NCBI RefSeq assembly: GCF_003634555.1
Contig: NZ_RBKS01000001.1
Coordinates: 496,001-560,000 of the forward strand
Direction of reading: 5' to 3'
Length of the DNA stretch: 64,000 nucleotides
Origin: Frondihabitans australicus
GTDB taxonomy: Bacteria; Actinomycetota; Actinomycetes; Actinomycetales; Microbacteriaceae
The notes under the pieces were generated by a model. It was not told the DNA's origin. It made no database searches and was given only the letters and a program-made list of their open reading frames with translations. Shown piece by piece: positions 1 to 8,363 of this stretch (the first letter of the stretch is position 1; each line of letters starts with the position of its first letter). The position numbers and the translations under genes are program-made.

Positions 1-2
1 CG

Positions 3-1661
3 AGCGAGCAGCACGCGTTCCAGCTCCTGCGCGAGCTCACCTACCTGCAGACGACGACGGGTCCGCACGCGGGCGACGTCGTGCTCTGGCAGCAGTCCGA
101 CGGCACGCTCAACCCGAGCGCGATCCCGGCCGACAACCCGAACCCGAGCGACTCCGGCAACTCGTACTGGCTGGCCAGGACGATCTGGGCGCTCGGAGAG
201 GGGTACGCGCAGTTCCGTTCCGCCGATCCTGCGTTCGCAGCGTTCCTGCAGCAGCGCATGGACCTGTCGCTGACCGCCCTCACCCGCGAGAGTCTCGCGA
301 CCTACGGGAAGACGACGCTCTCGAACGGCACCCGCGTGCCGACGTGGCTGATCACCGGCAGCGCGGGCGCGACCGCCGAGGCCGTCGTGGGGCTCTCCGC
401 GTACGTCACGGCCGATCCGCACGACCGGCTCGCGACGAAGGCGCTCTCCGAGTCGGCCGACGGGATCCAGGCCATGGCCGTCGGCGGCATCGGGACGTGG
501 CCGTTCGGCGCGATCCTGCCCGAGACGACCGCCGTGAACTACTGGCACGCGTGGTCGGGCTTCGCACCCGACGCGCTCGCCGCCGCCTCGACACCGCTGC
601 ACCGGCCCGACCTGCTGAAGACCGCCGACACGGCGCTCGCGCAGTTCACCGCGCAGCTGCTCGCCTCGGGCGGCCCGGACAACGGGCTCACGCCGACGCC
701 GTCCGACGCCAGCCAGATCGCCTATGGCACCGACTCGCTCGTCGAGTCGCTGCTCGACACGGCCGATCGCACGCACGATTCCGGGCTCGACTCCCTCGCC
801 GCGGTGGCCGCGGGCTGGTACTTCGGCGCGAACCCGGCGGACGCGCCCGTCTACGACCCCGCGACCGGCGTCGGCGTCGACGGCATCAGCGCCACCGGCG
901 AGCCGAACCTCAACTTCGGCGCGGAGTCGACGATCCACACCGAGCTGTCGATGCTGGCTCTCGACGCGCATCCGTCCGTCCGGGCGATCGCCACGACCCT
1001 CACGTCGAAGACCGCCGTGCAAGGGCAGAGCGTGGTCGAGGCCGAGTCCGGCGCTCTCACCGGCGGCGCCACCGTCGTCACCCCGTCGTCGCCGGCCGTC
1101 GGCTCGGGCGTGCTCTCGGGCGGCGCGTACGTGCAGGCGCCCGCCGGTTCGACCGTGACGGTCGCCCTGCCGGCCGGCATGGGCCCGGTGAACGTGTACC
1201 CGATCGTGAACCGCGGGGCAGCCGCGGCCGGGTCGACCACGTGGACGGCGTCCGCGCCGCACGGCCGCACGGTCGCGCTCGGCTCGACGCCCAACGGGGG
1301 AGTCGGGGCTCAGGGCGCAGGAGCCGCGCCCAACCTCCTCGCCCCCCTGTCGCTCCGCTCGGCAGCGCCCGCCGGCGCCACGAGCGTCACGGCGACCGTC
1401 CGATCCGGCAGCGCCCAGATCGACGCCCTCCTGGTCCAGCCGATCGTCTCGCACGTGGGGATGACGGGGCCGGCCGGCGCCTACGACCTCTACGTCAACG
1501 GCTCGTCGCGCACCGCGACGGAGACCGTCACGAGGTCGACGCCGGCACCGGCGACCGTGAGCCGATACGACTCGACCGGTCGGCTCGTGGGCACGTCGCG
1601 TGTCGTCGGCAGCCGCCTGGTGCTCGCAGTGCCGGCCGGCGGGTTCGTCACCGTGCGGTGA
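3..1661 (+). CDS. Secreted glycoside-hydrolase-like protein with C-terminal carbohydrate-binding module (5' end outside window)
   Basis: The frame is open from the first bases of the window, so the N-terminus and any signal peptide lie upstream; about 552 residues are visible. The first ~340 residues look like an (alpha/alpha)6-barrel enzyme: helical repeats rich in Trp, Tyr and Gly, and a motif 'WYFGANP' reminiscent of the C-terminal helix of GH9-type enzymes. From about residue 344 a new domain starts with 'VEAESGAL', the usual opening of CBM6/CBM35-like beta-sandwich modules. The tail lacks a sortase or membrane anchor. The stop overlaps the end of the convergent membrane-protein gene by 14 bp. 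Substrate is unknown; the polysaccharide locus 5 kb downstream suggests a glycan, but this is inference. Confidence 0.6.
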   Translation, partial: SEQHAFQLLRELTYLQTTTGPHAGDVVLWQQSDGTLNPSAIPADNPNPSDSGNSYWLARTIWALGEGYAQFRSADPAFAAFLQQRMDLSLTALTRESLATYGKTTLSNGTRVPTWLITGSAGATAEAVVGLSAYVTADPHDRLATKALSESADGIQAMAVGGIGTWPFGAILPETTAVNYWHAWSGFAPDALAAASTPLHRPDLLKTADTALAQFTAQLLASGGPDNGLTPTPSDASQIAYGTDSLVESLLDTADRTHDSGLDSLAAVAAGWYFGANPADAPVYDPATGVGVDGISATGEPNLNFGAESTIHTELSMLALDAHPSVRAIATTLTSKTAVQGQSVVEAESGALTGGATVVTPSSPAVGSGVLSGGAYVQAPAGSTVTVALPAGMGPVNVYPIVNRGAAAAGSTTWTASAPHGRTVALGSTPNGGVGAQGAGAAPNLLAPLSLRSAAPAGATSVTATVRSGSAQIDALLVQPIVSHVGMTGPAGAYDLYVNGSSRTATETVTRSTPAPATVSRYDSTGRLVGTSRVVGSRLVLAVPAGGFVTVR

Positions 1662-2460
1662 CCGGGGAGGCGGCGGGCCCGTTCGATCGGTCGCGCCGCC
1701 GCGCCCGCACCGCGAGGGCCGCCACGACGCCGACCAGGATCACGCCGAAGCCGAGGCTTGTCGTCGACGTGCCGAGCTGCAGACCGTCGCCGTAGGGCGC
1801 CGGCACGCCGAGCCAGTCGGCGAACGACGCGCCGAGGGGCCGGGTGAACGTGTAGGCGAGCCAGAAGGCGAGCACCTCGTTCATCCGGAGCCAGCGGAAG
1901 CCGACGGCCGGCACGAGGATCGCGGCCAGGAAGACGAACGTCGCTGCGAACGTGCCGAGGCCGAGCGTCGTCGACACGAAGTCGCCGGCCGCGGTGCCGA
2001 GCGCGAAGGTGAAGAGCACCGTCAGCCAGTAGAAGAGCTCGCGCAGATGCGTCGTGATGCTGTGCACGTTCAGGGTCTTCTGCGTGACGTACCAGGCGGT
2101 GAAGACGGCGCCCTGCAGCACGAGGAGCAGGAGCGTCGACGCCCACAGCGGCATGCCGAGGTCCTGGTTCAGGAAGTCGGCCGACATGGTGCCGAAGATG
2201 CTCACCGCGGTCACGCCGAGCCAGTACACGGCCGGCACATAACGGCGCCGCGTGAACTGGATCACCATGCAGACCGCGAAGAAGGCGAGTCCGAGCAGGA
2301 TCGCGAGGTGCTGGCCGAGGTAGTCGTTGAAGAAGACGAAGTCGGAGAAGGCCTCTCCGAAGGCGGTGGTGGCGAGCTTCGCGGCCCAGAAGGAGACCGT
2401 GATCTCGGGGACCTTCTGCAGGAGCGCCGTCGGGGCGGGTCGTTCGCGGGTGAGTGTCAT
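1648..2460 (-). CDS. Uncharacterised multi-pass membrane protein (COG4705-like)
   Basis: About 270 residues with seven to eight hydrophobic segments, including a 'TALLQKVPEITVSFWAAKL' opening and a 'YWLTVLFTFALGTAAGD' segment; these features resemble the COG4705 'membrane-anchored protein' family, whose function is not known. I place the start at the ATG at 2460, which directly precedes 'TLTRERP'; an upstream in-frame ATG at 2499 would add 13 Pro/Gly-rich residues and has no ribosome binding site. The C-terminal tail is Arg-rich and should be cytoplasmic. It converges on the preceding gene and is transcribed away from the two-component pair, so it may share a regulatory region with it. Confidence 0.7.
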   Translation of the reverse strand: MTLTRERPAPTALLQKVPEITVSFWAAKLATTAFGEAFSDFVFFNDYLGQHLAILLGLAFFAVCMVIQFTRRRYVPAVYWLGVTAVSIFGTMSADFLNQDLGMPLWASTLLLLVLQGAVFTAWYVTQKTLNVHSITTHLRELFYWLTVLFTFALGTAAGDFVSTTLGLGTFAATFVFLAAILVPAVGFRWLRMNEVLAFWLAYTFTRPLGASFADWLGVPAPYGDGLQLGTSTTSLGFGVILVGVVAALAVRARRRDRSNGPAASPVTAR

Positions 2461-2566
2461 GGCCCCAGCGTCGCCGCCGGCCGGCGGCGGCGAATCCATC
2501 GAACGTGGTCACTGTCGGGCGGGGCGGGTCAGACGAAGGTCTGACGTGCCCTGAGCCCGGACTCCC

Positions 2567-2572
2567 TAGCCT
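2567..2572 (+). promoter_or_regulatory. Leaderless promoter -10 hexamer TAGCCT
   Basis: TAGCCT lies exactly six bases before the GTG at 2579. The same layout recurs throughout the window, so I read it as a -10 element giving a leaderless transcript. Confidence 0.5.
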
Positions 2573-2578
2573 GGGGTG

Positions 2579-3754
2579 GTGACCCTCCTGCGCCTGGCCT
2601 CCATCGTGGTGGCCCCGATCGTGCTCACCGTCGCGGCCACGCACGAGCTGGCGTACAACGCGTCGCCGATCCTGCAGTGGGTCGCCGTCCTCGCCATGGT
2701 GTGGTCGCTCGTGGCCCGCCGTCGCGCGCCGGTCGCCGTGTTCGCCTTCGGGCTGGCGATGGTCGGCGTGATGGCGGCTGTGAACGTGGAGAGCGTCGGC
2801 GATCTCGCGATCCTGGTCGCCCTCTACAGCGTCGCCTCCCATCGCGACCTGAGGTACTCGCTGGCGTGCCTCGCGGCGGTCGAGCTCGGTGTCGTGCTCG
2901 TCGGCATGCGGATCGCGCCGCACGGGAGCGTCGGCGACACCGTGCTCGTGCTCTCGGCCATGTCGGCGGGCGCGTTCTTCCTGGGCACGACTGCCCGTGC
3001 GCAGCGGCGCTACCTCGCCTCGGTCGAGGACCGCGCCGAGCGGGTGGAGCGCGAGCGCGAGCACCTGGCCGAGCTCGCGGCCGCCGACGAGCGGGCCAGG
3101 ATCGCCCGCGAGATGCACGACATCGTGGCGCACGGGCTCTCGGTCGTGATCACCCTCGCCGACGGCGCCGCCGAGATCACGCCGGCCGAGGCAGGGCCGG
3201 GGCGCGAGGCGATGCGCCAGGTCGCAGCGGCGGGCCGGCAGTCGCTCGCGGAGATGCGGAGCCTCCTCTCGGTGCTCCGGACGGACGACGTCGCCGAGCG
3301 GGAGCCGCAGCCCGACCTGGCAGCGCTCGAGGCGCTCGTCGACGACGTGCGCGCGACCGGGCTCGACGTCGACCTCGACCAGGACGCCGCCTGCAGCCGA
3401 CTGCCGTCGACCGTCCAGGCGACCTTGTACCGGATCGTGCAGGAGTCGACGACGAACGTGCTGCGGCACGCGCCCACGGCGCAGCGGATCCTGATCGACC
3501 TCACCGTCCGCGGGGACACGGTGCGTTTCTCCATCGCGGAATTCGCGACCGAGCCCGCGCGCGTCGTGCCGGCCGGCGCCGGGAGCGGCAGTCACAGCGG
3601 CGGGAGCGGCGCCGGCCACGCCACGGCGCTGGGCTCGGGCAACGGCATCCGCGGCATGCGCGAGCGGGTGGCGCTCTTCGGCGGCGAGCTCGAGGCGGGG
3701 CCGACCGTCGACGGCTGGCTGGTGCGCGGCTACCTCCGGATGGCGCAGCCGTGA
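2579..3754 (+). CDS. Sensor histidine kinase, NarL/DesK type
   Basis: About 391 residues. The first ~145 contain four to six membrane segments with no large extracellular loop, so the signal is probably sensed in or near the membrane. A short coiled linker ('ERVEREREHLAELAAADERA') leads to a HisKA_3 dimerisation domain with the phosphoacceptor His near residue 180 in 'REMHDIVAHGLSV'. The HATPase_c domain follows, with an N-box 'ESTTNVLRHA' and a G-box 'GNGIRGMRERV'. The GTG at 2579 is preferred over the adjacent GTG at 2576 because it sits six bases after a TAGCCT element. The stop overlaps the response regulator start, so kinase and regulator are co-translated. The inserted Gly/Ser-rich stretch before the G-box is a normal variable ATP-lid. 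Confidence 0.9.
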   Translation: MTLLRLASIVVAPIVLTVAATHELAYNASPILQWVAVLAMVWSLVARRRAPVAVFAFGLAMVGVMAAVNVESVGDLAILVALYSVASHRDLRYSLACLAAVELGVVLVGMRIAPHGSVGDTVLVLSAMSAGAFFLGTTARAQRRYLASVEDRAERVEREREHLAELAAADERARIAREMHDIVAHGLSVVITLADGAAEITPAEAGPGREAMRQVAAAGRQSLAEMRSLLSVLRTDDVAEREPQPDLAALEALVDDVRATGLDVDLDQDAACSRLPSTVQATLYRIVQESTTNVLRHAPTAQRILIDLTVRGDTVRFSIAEFATEPARVVPAGAGSGSHSGGSGAGHATALGSGNGIRGMRERVALFGGELEAGPTVDGWLVRGYLRMAQP

Positions 3755-4428
3755 CGATCTCGGTGCTCATCGTCGACGACCAGGCGCTCGTCCGCACCGG
3801 GTTCCGGTTCATGCTGCAGTCGACGCCCGACCTCGTCGTCGCCGGCGAGGCCGCCGACGGCCGACAGGCGGTCGCTCAGGCGCGTGCCCTGCGGCCCGAC
3901 GTGGTGCTCATGGATGTGCGCATGCCGACGATGGACGGCATCGAGGCCACGCGCCGCATCGTCGCCGAGACGACGAGCCGCGTCCTGATCCTCACGACGT
4001 TCGACCTCGACGAGTACGCCTTCGAGGGTCTGGGCGCAGGAGCAAGCGGATTCCTCCTCAAAGACACCCCGCCGGCCGCGCTCTACGACGCCGTCCGAGC
4101 CGTCGCCGACGGAGACGCCGTCCTGACGCCCCGCATCACCCGCGACCTCGTCACCCGCTTCGCGGCGCAGTCCGTCGCGCCCCGGCCGCGACCTGCCGAG
4201 GGCCTGCCTATCGATGGCTTGGCCGCCGACGACCTGGCGGCCCTCACCCCGCGCGAGCAGGACGTCTTCCGGTCGATCGCCGCAGGGCTCAGCAATGCCG
4301 AGATCGCGGCCTCGCTCTTCCTCACCGAGGCGACGGTGAAGACGCACATCACCCGGCTTCTCGCCAAGCTGCACCTGCGCGATCGCGTCCAGGTCGTCAT
4401 CTACGCGTGCGAGCGCGGTCTCGTCTGA
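3751..4428 (+). CDS. Response regulator, NarL/FixJ family
   Basis: 225 residues. The receiver domain (1-120) has the acidic pair D9/D10, phosphoacceptor D55 in 'VVLMDVRMP', and the conserved Lys near 104 in 'GFLLKDT'. A LuxR-type helix-turn-helix domain occupies the last ~65 residues, starting at 'LTPREQDVF' and including 'NAEIAASLFLTEATVKTHI'. The GTG start at 3751 overlaps the kinase stop by 4 bp, which fixes the start and shows the pair is one transcription unit. Target genes are unknown; the membrane protein at 1648-2460 is the nearest divergently placed candidate. Confidence 0.93.
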   Translation: MTISVLIVDDQALVRTGFRFMLQSTPDLVVAGEAADGRQAVAQARALRPDVVLMDVRMPTMDGIEATRRIVAETTSRVLILTTFDLDEYAFEGLGAGASGFLLKDTPPAALYDAVRAVADGDAVLTPRITRDLVTRFAAQSVAPRPRPAEGLPIDGLAADDLAALTPREQDVFRSIAAGLSNAEIAASLFLTEATVKTHITRLLAKLHLRDRVQVVIYACERGLV

Positions 4429-4470
4429 CGCGCGACGACGGTGCTGTCCTCGGAGGCGTGGCACTCGAGT

Positions 4471-4490
4471 GGTACGCTATCGTGTACTAC
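4471..4490 (+). promoter_or_regulatory. Probable promoter/operator of yefM-yoeB
   Basis: The 20 bp before the yefM ribosome binding site contain two GTAC boxes separated by nine bases (GGTAC...GTGTACTA). YefM-family antitoxins autorepress at GTAC/TGTACA-type palindromes overlapping the promoter, so this is the likely site. The strong RBS AAGGAGG follows at 4492-4498. Confidence 0.35.
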
Positions 4491-4504
4491 CAAGGAGGTG
4501 GGTG

Positions 4505-4756
4505 ATGTCCGCACTGACCGTCACCGAGGCCCGGAAGCGACTCTTCGGCCTCATCGAACAGGTGAACGACGACCACACGGCGGTCGAAGTGGTCTCGCGC
4601 CACGGCAACGCCGTCATCATGTCGAAGGACGACTACGACGCGATGACCGAGACGGCCTATCTCCTCAAGAGCCCGGCGAACGCCGAGCGCCTGCTGGAGT
4701 CGATCGTGCGAGCCCGCCGCGGCGAGTTCGAGCGTCACGACCTCATCGAGGAGTGA
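4505..4756 (+). CDS. yefM: Antitoxin YefM (Phd/YefM family)
   Basis: 83 residues, the usual family length. The N-terminus 'MSALTVTEARKRLFGLIEQV' is the Phd/YefM DNA-binding fold, and the second half has the conserved 'EVVSRHGNAVIMSKDDYDAM'. The acidic C-terminal tail ('HDLIEE') is the part that wraps the toxin. The ATG at 4505 is chosen because AAGGAGG lies six bases upstream; an in-frame start at 4469 would begin inside the promoter. The last codon overlaps the toxin's GTG. The protein should neutralise YoeB and repress its own promoter. Confidence 0.93.
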   Translation: MSALTVTEARKRLFGLIEQVNDDHTAVEVVSRHGNAVIMSKDDYDAMTETAYLLKSPANAERLLESIVRARRGEFERHDLIEE

Positions 4757-5013
4757 GCCGCAACCTGGCCTTCGACCCGAACGGGTGGGAGGACTACGTC
4801 CACTGGCAGACTCAGGACCGCAAGACGCTCAAGCGGATCAACGCCCTCTTGGCCGACGTCCAGCGCGATCCGTTCGCGGGAATCGGCAAGCCCGAGCCGC
4901 TCAAGCACGTCCTCACCAGCGCGTGGTCTCGTCGAATCGACGACACGAACCGGCTCGTCTACTACGTGACCGACGAGACGATCGTCGTGCTCCAGGCTCG
5001 GCACCACTACTAA
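4753..5013 (+). CDS. yoeB: mRNA interferase toxin YoeB (RelE superfamily)
   Basis: 86 residues. YoeB is a ribosome-dependent endoribonuclease that cleaves mRNA in the A site. Family hallmarks are present: 'WEDYVHWQTQDRKTLKRIN' at the N-terminus, the 'GIGKPEPLK' loop carrying the catalytic Glu, 'WSRRIDDTNRLVYYV' with the catalytic Arg, and the terminal 'QARHHY' whose His-Tyr completes the active site. The GTG at 4753 overlaps the antitoxin stop (GTGA), which sets the start and couples synthesis. No disruption is seen, so the toxin looks functional. Confidence 0.95.
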   Translation: MSRNLAFDPNGWEDYVHWQTQDRKTLKRINALLADVQRDPFAGIGKPEPLKHVLTSAWSRRIDDTNRLVYYVTDETIVVLQARHHY

Positions 5014-5020
5014 GGTGCGC

Positions 5021-5048
5021 CCGGCCGGTGACATCTGTCACCGGCCGG
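5021..5048. terminator. Bidirectional hairpin terminator
   Basis: Perfect 13-bp inverted repeat (CCGGCCGGTGACA / TGTCACCGGCCGG) with a 2-base centre, between the convergent yoeB and anti-sigma genes. It has no T-run, as is common in high-GC actinobacteria. Confidence 0.7.
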
Positions 5049-5058
5049 ACGCGGCGGG

Positions 5059-5787
5059 TCAGGCAGGCAGCTCGAACACCGGGGGAGTCGTCGGGTGCGA
5101 CGGGGTGGGCGTCGACTCGACGGTCGCGGCGACGACGTCGTGGGCCTCGTAGCGGCCCGTCAGCGGGACGACGACACGACTCGAGCCGGACGTGAACGAG
5201 CCGGCCGCAGTGGCCTTTCCATCGCGCACCAGCCAGAGCTCGTACACCTTGCCCGAGCCGACGGCGGGAGCCCCGGAGACCACGACCACGCTGCGACCGA
5301 GCGACACGGACGACACGAGGCGGACGCTGGCCGAACCTCCGGAGAAGACGGCGGAGGTGCGCTGGGCGTCGGGAGCCGAGGCGACTGCGGCGTACGCCGT
5401 CGAGGCTCCGTGATCCTGCGACCTGTTGACGGCGAAGCCGGCTCCGATCCCGGCGACGACGAGCATCGCGGCGGCGGCGAGGCCCCCGACGAGGCCGAGG
5501 CGGCGACGGCGTGCGGCGGGGCGGGCAGCGGCGACGCGGGCCACGGGGCGGCCGCGACGCGGGACGGCGTGCTGACCGTCGACGAGATGGAGAGCGGGCC
5601 CAGGCGAGGGCACCTCGTCGAGCCGTGCGAACAGCGCGGCCTTCATCGACGCCGACGGCGCGACAGGAGTCGCGAGCGTGGCGAGGACGGCCGCGGCGGT
5701 CGCCTCGAACTCGGCGGCCTCGGCTTCGGTGTCGGCGCCGAGGGCCCGCCCGAGGCGGGGACGCAGAGCGGTGGGCTGGTCGATCAT
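5059..5787 (-). CDS. rskA: Anti-sigma-K factor RskA-like
   Basis: 242 residues. A cytoplasmic N-terminal ~110 residues, ending in an Arg-rich stretch, precedes one membrane segment ('LGLVGGLAAAAMLVVAGIGA'). The exported C-terminal domain has the RskA pattern: 'VYELWLVRDGKATAAGSF' and a final Ser/Pro/Thr-rich tail. It lacks a zinc-binding HxxxCxxC motif, as expected for this family. The ATG at 5787 overlaps the sigma-factor stop (ATGA), so the pair is co-translated. In Mycobacterium RskA holds SigK at the membrane and is released by regulated proteolysis; the same role is inferred here. Confidence 0.88.
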   Translation of the reverse strand: MIDQPTALRPRLGRALGADTEAEAAEFEATAAAVLATLATPVAPSASMKAALFARLDEVPSPGPALHLVDGQHAVPRRGRPVARVAAARPAARRRRLGLVGGLAAAAMLVVAGIGAGFAVNRSQDHGASTAYAAVASAPDAQRTSAVFSGGSASVRLVSSVSLGRSVVVVSGAPAVGSGKVYELWLVRDGKATAAGSFTSGSSRVVVPLTGRYEAHDVVAATVESTPTPSHPTTPPVFELPA

Positions 5788-6353
5788 CGGCTGTCTCCCA
5801 ACAGGCCTCGGAGTCGGATGAGGGCGTCGCGCAGACGCGTCTTGACGGTGCCGATCGGCACCCCGGTGCGGGCGGCGATCTCCGCCTGGGTGAGCCCGCC
5901 GAAGTAGGCGAGCTCGACTGCCTCGCGCTGGACGGCGCTGAGCTCCGTCATGGCCGCGGAGGCACGGGCGTACTCGAGCGACGTCTCGACGTCGCCCTCG
6001 ACGGACGGCGCCTCTTCGTGGAAGTCGCGGATGCCGATCCTGAGATCGCGATCCCTCGACGACTGCGAGGCACGGACCCGGTCGATCGCCCGGCGGTGGG
6101 CCATCGTGAGGATCCAGGTCAGTGCCCGGCCGCGCTCCTGGTCGAAGCGGGACGAGGTCTGCCAGATCTCGAGGAACACCTCCTGCGAGACCTCCTCCGA
6201 GAGGGCGGGGTCGATCAGGATCCGACGGCACAGCCCCAGAACTCGGCTCGCGGTCAGCTCGTACACCGTCTCGAACGCGCCCCGATCGCCGCCGGCCACG
6301 GCCTGGAGGGCCGTGGTGAGCACGTCGTCGCCGGTGGGCTCTGCGAGGGTCAT
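5784..6353 (-). CDS. sigK: ECF sigma factor SigK-like
   Basis: 189 residues. Region 2 spans roughly 30-95, with 'EEVSQEVFLEIWQTSSRFD' and 'ALTWILTMAHRRAIDRVR', typical of the SigK group. Region 4 covers about 130-185, with the helix-turn-helix 'LTQAEIAARTGVPIGTVKTR'. The gene is followed directly by rskA, the standard arrangement. It is divergent from the polysaccharide locus across a 0.5-kb gap, so those genes are candidate targets, although no promoter sequence can be assigned by eye. Confidence 0.9.
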   Translation of the reverse strand: MTLAEPTGDDVLTTALQAVAGGDRGAFETVYELTASRVLGLCRRILIDPALSEEVSQEVFLEIWQTSSRFDQERGRALTWILTMAHRRAIDRVRASQSSRDRDLRIGIRDFHEEAPSVEGDVETSLEYARASAAMTELSAVQREAVELAYFGGLTQAEIAARTGVPIGTVKTRLRDALIRLRGLLGDSR

Positions 6354-6857
6354 CGGGGCGTCGAGCAGAGCGACTCCGCCTCCGGGCCGATCACTGCCGC
6401 GCGGGCTCCGGGCCCGGTGCGTGTCGGAATCGATATGGACGAACGTGGTGTGCCTCCCACCTTGAGGGTCTTCACAGACCCGACGGTCGAGCAGCGCACC
6501 GTTCGCGTGCCGGAAAGCACCATGCGCACCTCGTCAACCCTGTCATTCAGCCAAGGGTGTTCGGAGCGGACCGCCTCAAGGTTGTGAACGAGTTGACCGA
6601 CTGCGCCGCGCGGCTCGGCCCGCGGAGCGCGCCACCGGCTCCTGTTCACCCCGTCGTCCCCCGATTCACGCCTCAGATGAACGGGATGTGTCGTGTTCCT
6701 GGCAGTTCCAGGAAATTGCTGTACCCCGTGCAAACCCTCGAGCGGGTGCCCCCGAAGAGACACCATCTGCGCTCGCCTCCCCTGTTCGGGGGCCACGCAC
6801 CGTCACCGACGACGACCACCACCCGAAACCGCCTCCACCCGAAGAGGAGCGTGACCC
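6354..6857. other. 504-bp divergent intergenic region between sigK and the polysaccharide locus
   Basis: No convincing gene is visible here. GC content is lower than in the flanking coding DNA. The right end (6814-6857) has the motif CCACCCGAA twice, then the RBS GAGGAG (6844-6849) for the glycosyltransferase. A very similar CACCCGAA-containing leader precedes the DUF4397 gene at 10387-10420, which hints at shared post-transcriptional or promoter control of the locus. Promoters for both directions must lie here, but I cannot place them confidently. Confidence 0.5.
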
Positions 6858-8363
6858 GTGTCGGCACCCACGACGCATTCCACGACCGGCCTGCTCACAG
6901 CAGGCTCGGCACCCCACCCGATCCTCACCCCGCAGCCGTCCGACGACGGCTCGTACGTGCCCAACCGGGGCGGCGCGGGCCTCGGCCACGCCGTGGCCGG
7001 CGGCTTCCACCTCCCGGCCTGGACGCCCGGCGAGTGGATCGGCTACTCGGCGCTCGTCGTCGCGTCGATCCTGCTGACCGCCGTCGCCATCTCGACGCTG
7101 TGGTGGATGCTGCACGCCTGGCGCTCGCGCGACAACCTCGACGGGACGACGTTCTCGGCGACGCCCCTGCCGGCGCGCCACCGCTTCACGCTCCTCGTCC
7201 CCGGGCGGCACGAGGAGGACGTCTTAGGCCAGACCCTCGACCGGCTGGCCGAGCAGGACCACCCCGACTTCGAGATCATCGCGATCGTCGGCCACGACGA
7301 CCCCGGCACGGACCGGGTCGCCCGCGAGGCCGCGGCCCGCCACCCCGACCTCATCCGGGTCGTCGTCGACGAGACGAGCCCGAAGAACAAGCCGAAGGCG
7401 CTCAACCTCGCGCTGCAGACCGCCACGGGCGACATCGTCGGGGTGTTCGACGCGGAGGACGAGGTGCATCCCCGGCTCCTGAGCCTCGTCGACTCGCGCT
7501 TCACCGAGACCGACGCCGACGTGGTGCAGGGCGGCGTGCAGCTCATGAACTTCCGCACGTCGTGGTGGAGCCTCCGCAACGTGCTCGAGTACTACTTCTG
7601 GTTCCGGTCGCGGCTGCACTTCCACGCGAAGTCGAAGTTCATCCCGCTCGGCGGCAACACCGTGTTCGTGACCAAGGAGCGCCTCGACTGGTCGGAGGGC
7701 TGGGACGCCTCCTGCCTCGCCGAGGACTGCGAGCTCGGCGTGCGGCTCTCGAGCGCCGGCGCCAAGGTCGTCGTCGCCTACAGCCCCGAGGTCGTCACCC
7801 GCGAGGAGACTCCCGGCTCGTTCACGTCGCTGCTCAAGCAGCGCACCCGCTGGAACCAGGGCTTCATGCAGGTGCTCGGCAAGGGCGAGTGGAAGAAGCT
7901 GCCGACGATGAAGCAGCGCTTCTACGCGCGCTACCTGCTCACCATGCCGTTCATCCAGGCGATCACGGGCCTCCTGATCCCGGTCTCGGTGATCCTGATG
8001 CTCACGGTGAAGGTGCCGACGGGTGTGGCGCTCATCTCGTTCATCCCGCTCGCGCCGACGCTGGTGCTGCTGGCCGTCGAGTTCACCGGGCTCGCCGAGT
8101 TCGGGCGGACGTACGGCGAGAAGGTCCGCGCCCGCGACTACTTCCGCCTGGTCTGGGGCCTGATCCCGTACCAGATCTTCCTGGCCCTCGCGGCCGTCCG
8201 TGCGGTCTACCGCCAGCTGCGCCAGCAGAACGGCTGGGAGAAGACCGAGCACACCGGCGCCCACCGCGACGCCCCGGCGCAGGATGCGACGGTCACCCCG
8301 ATCGGTGCCGCCCGGCCCGCACCCGAACCCGCCTTCCTCATGGCGTCTGGAGACGAGCGATGA
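6858..8363 (+). CDS. Processive family-2 glycosyltransferase (cellulose/chitin/hyaluronan synthase-like)
   Basis: 501 residues. One membrane segment (about 62-85) precedes a cytoplasmic GT-A domain, and two or three membrane segments follow at about 355-410. The catalytic signature of processive inverting synthases is complete: the DxD-like 'FDAEDE' (about 197-202), the TED-equivalent 'AEDCELG' (288-294) and 'QRTRW' (328-332). No PilZ domain is present, so cyclic-di-GMP activation of the BcsA type is not expected. The GTG at 6858 has GAGGAG eight bases upstream. The stop overlaps the next gene (ATGA). With the GH8 endoglucanase downstream, a beta-1,4-glucan or related surface polymer is the likely product, but the sugar donor cannot be read from sequence. 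Confidence 0.85.
   Translation: MSAPTTHSTTGLLTAGSAPHPILTPQPSDDGSYVPNRGGAGLGHAVAGGFHLPAWTPGEWIGYSALVVASILLTAVAISTLWWMLHAWRSRDNLDGTTFSATPLPARHRFTLLVPGRHEEDVLGQTLDRLAEQDHPDFEIIAIVGHDDPGTDRVAREAAARHPDLIRVVVDETSPKNKPKALNLALQTATGDIVGVFDAEDEVHPRLLSLVDSRFTETDADVVQGGVQLMNFRTSWWSLRNVLEYYFWFRSRLHFHAKSKFIPLGGNTVFVTKERLDWSEGWDASCLAEDCELGVRLSSAGAKVVVAYSPEVVTREETPGSFTSLLKQRTRWNQGFMQVLGKGEWKKLPTMKQRFYARYLLTMPFIQAITGLLIPVSVILMLTVKVPTGVALISFIPLAPTLVLLAVEFTGLAEFGRTYGEKVRARDYFRLVWGLIPYQIFLALAAVRAVYRQLRQQNGWEKTEHTGAHRDAPAQDATVTPIGAARPAPEPAFLMASGDER

Noticed and set aside
1490-3619. Long minus-strand frame opposite the histidine kinase
   Set aside because: Shadow of the kinase gene; composition is antisense-like and it would overlap the membrane protein gene.
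6354-6857. SigK-type promoter motifs for the polysaccharide locus
   Set aside because: I could not find a -35/-10 pair close enough to the known SigK consensus to report.
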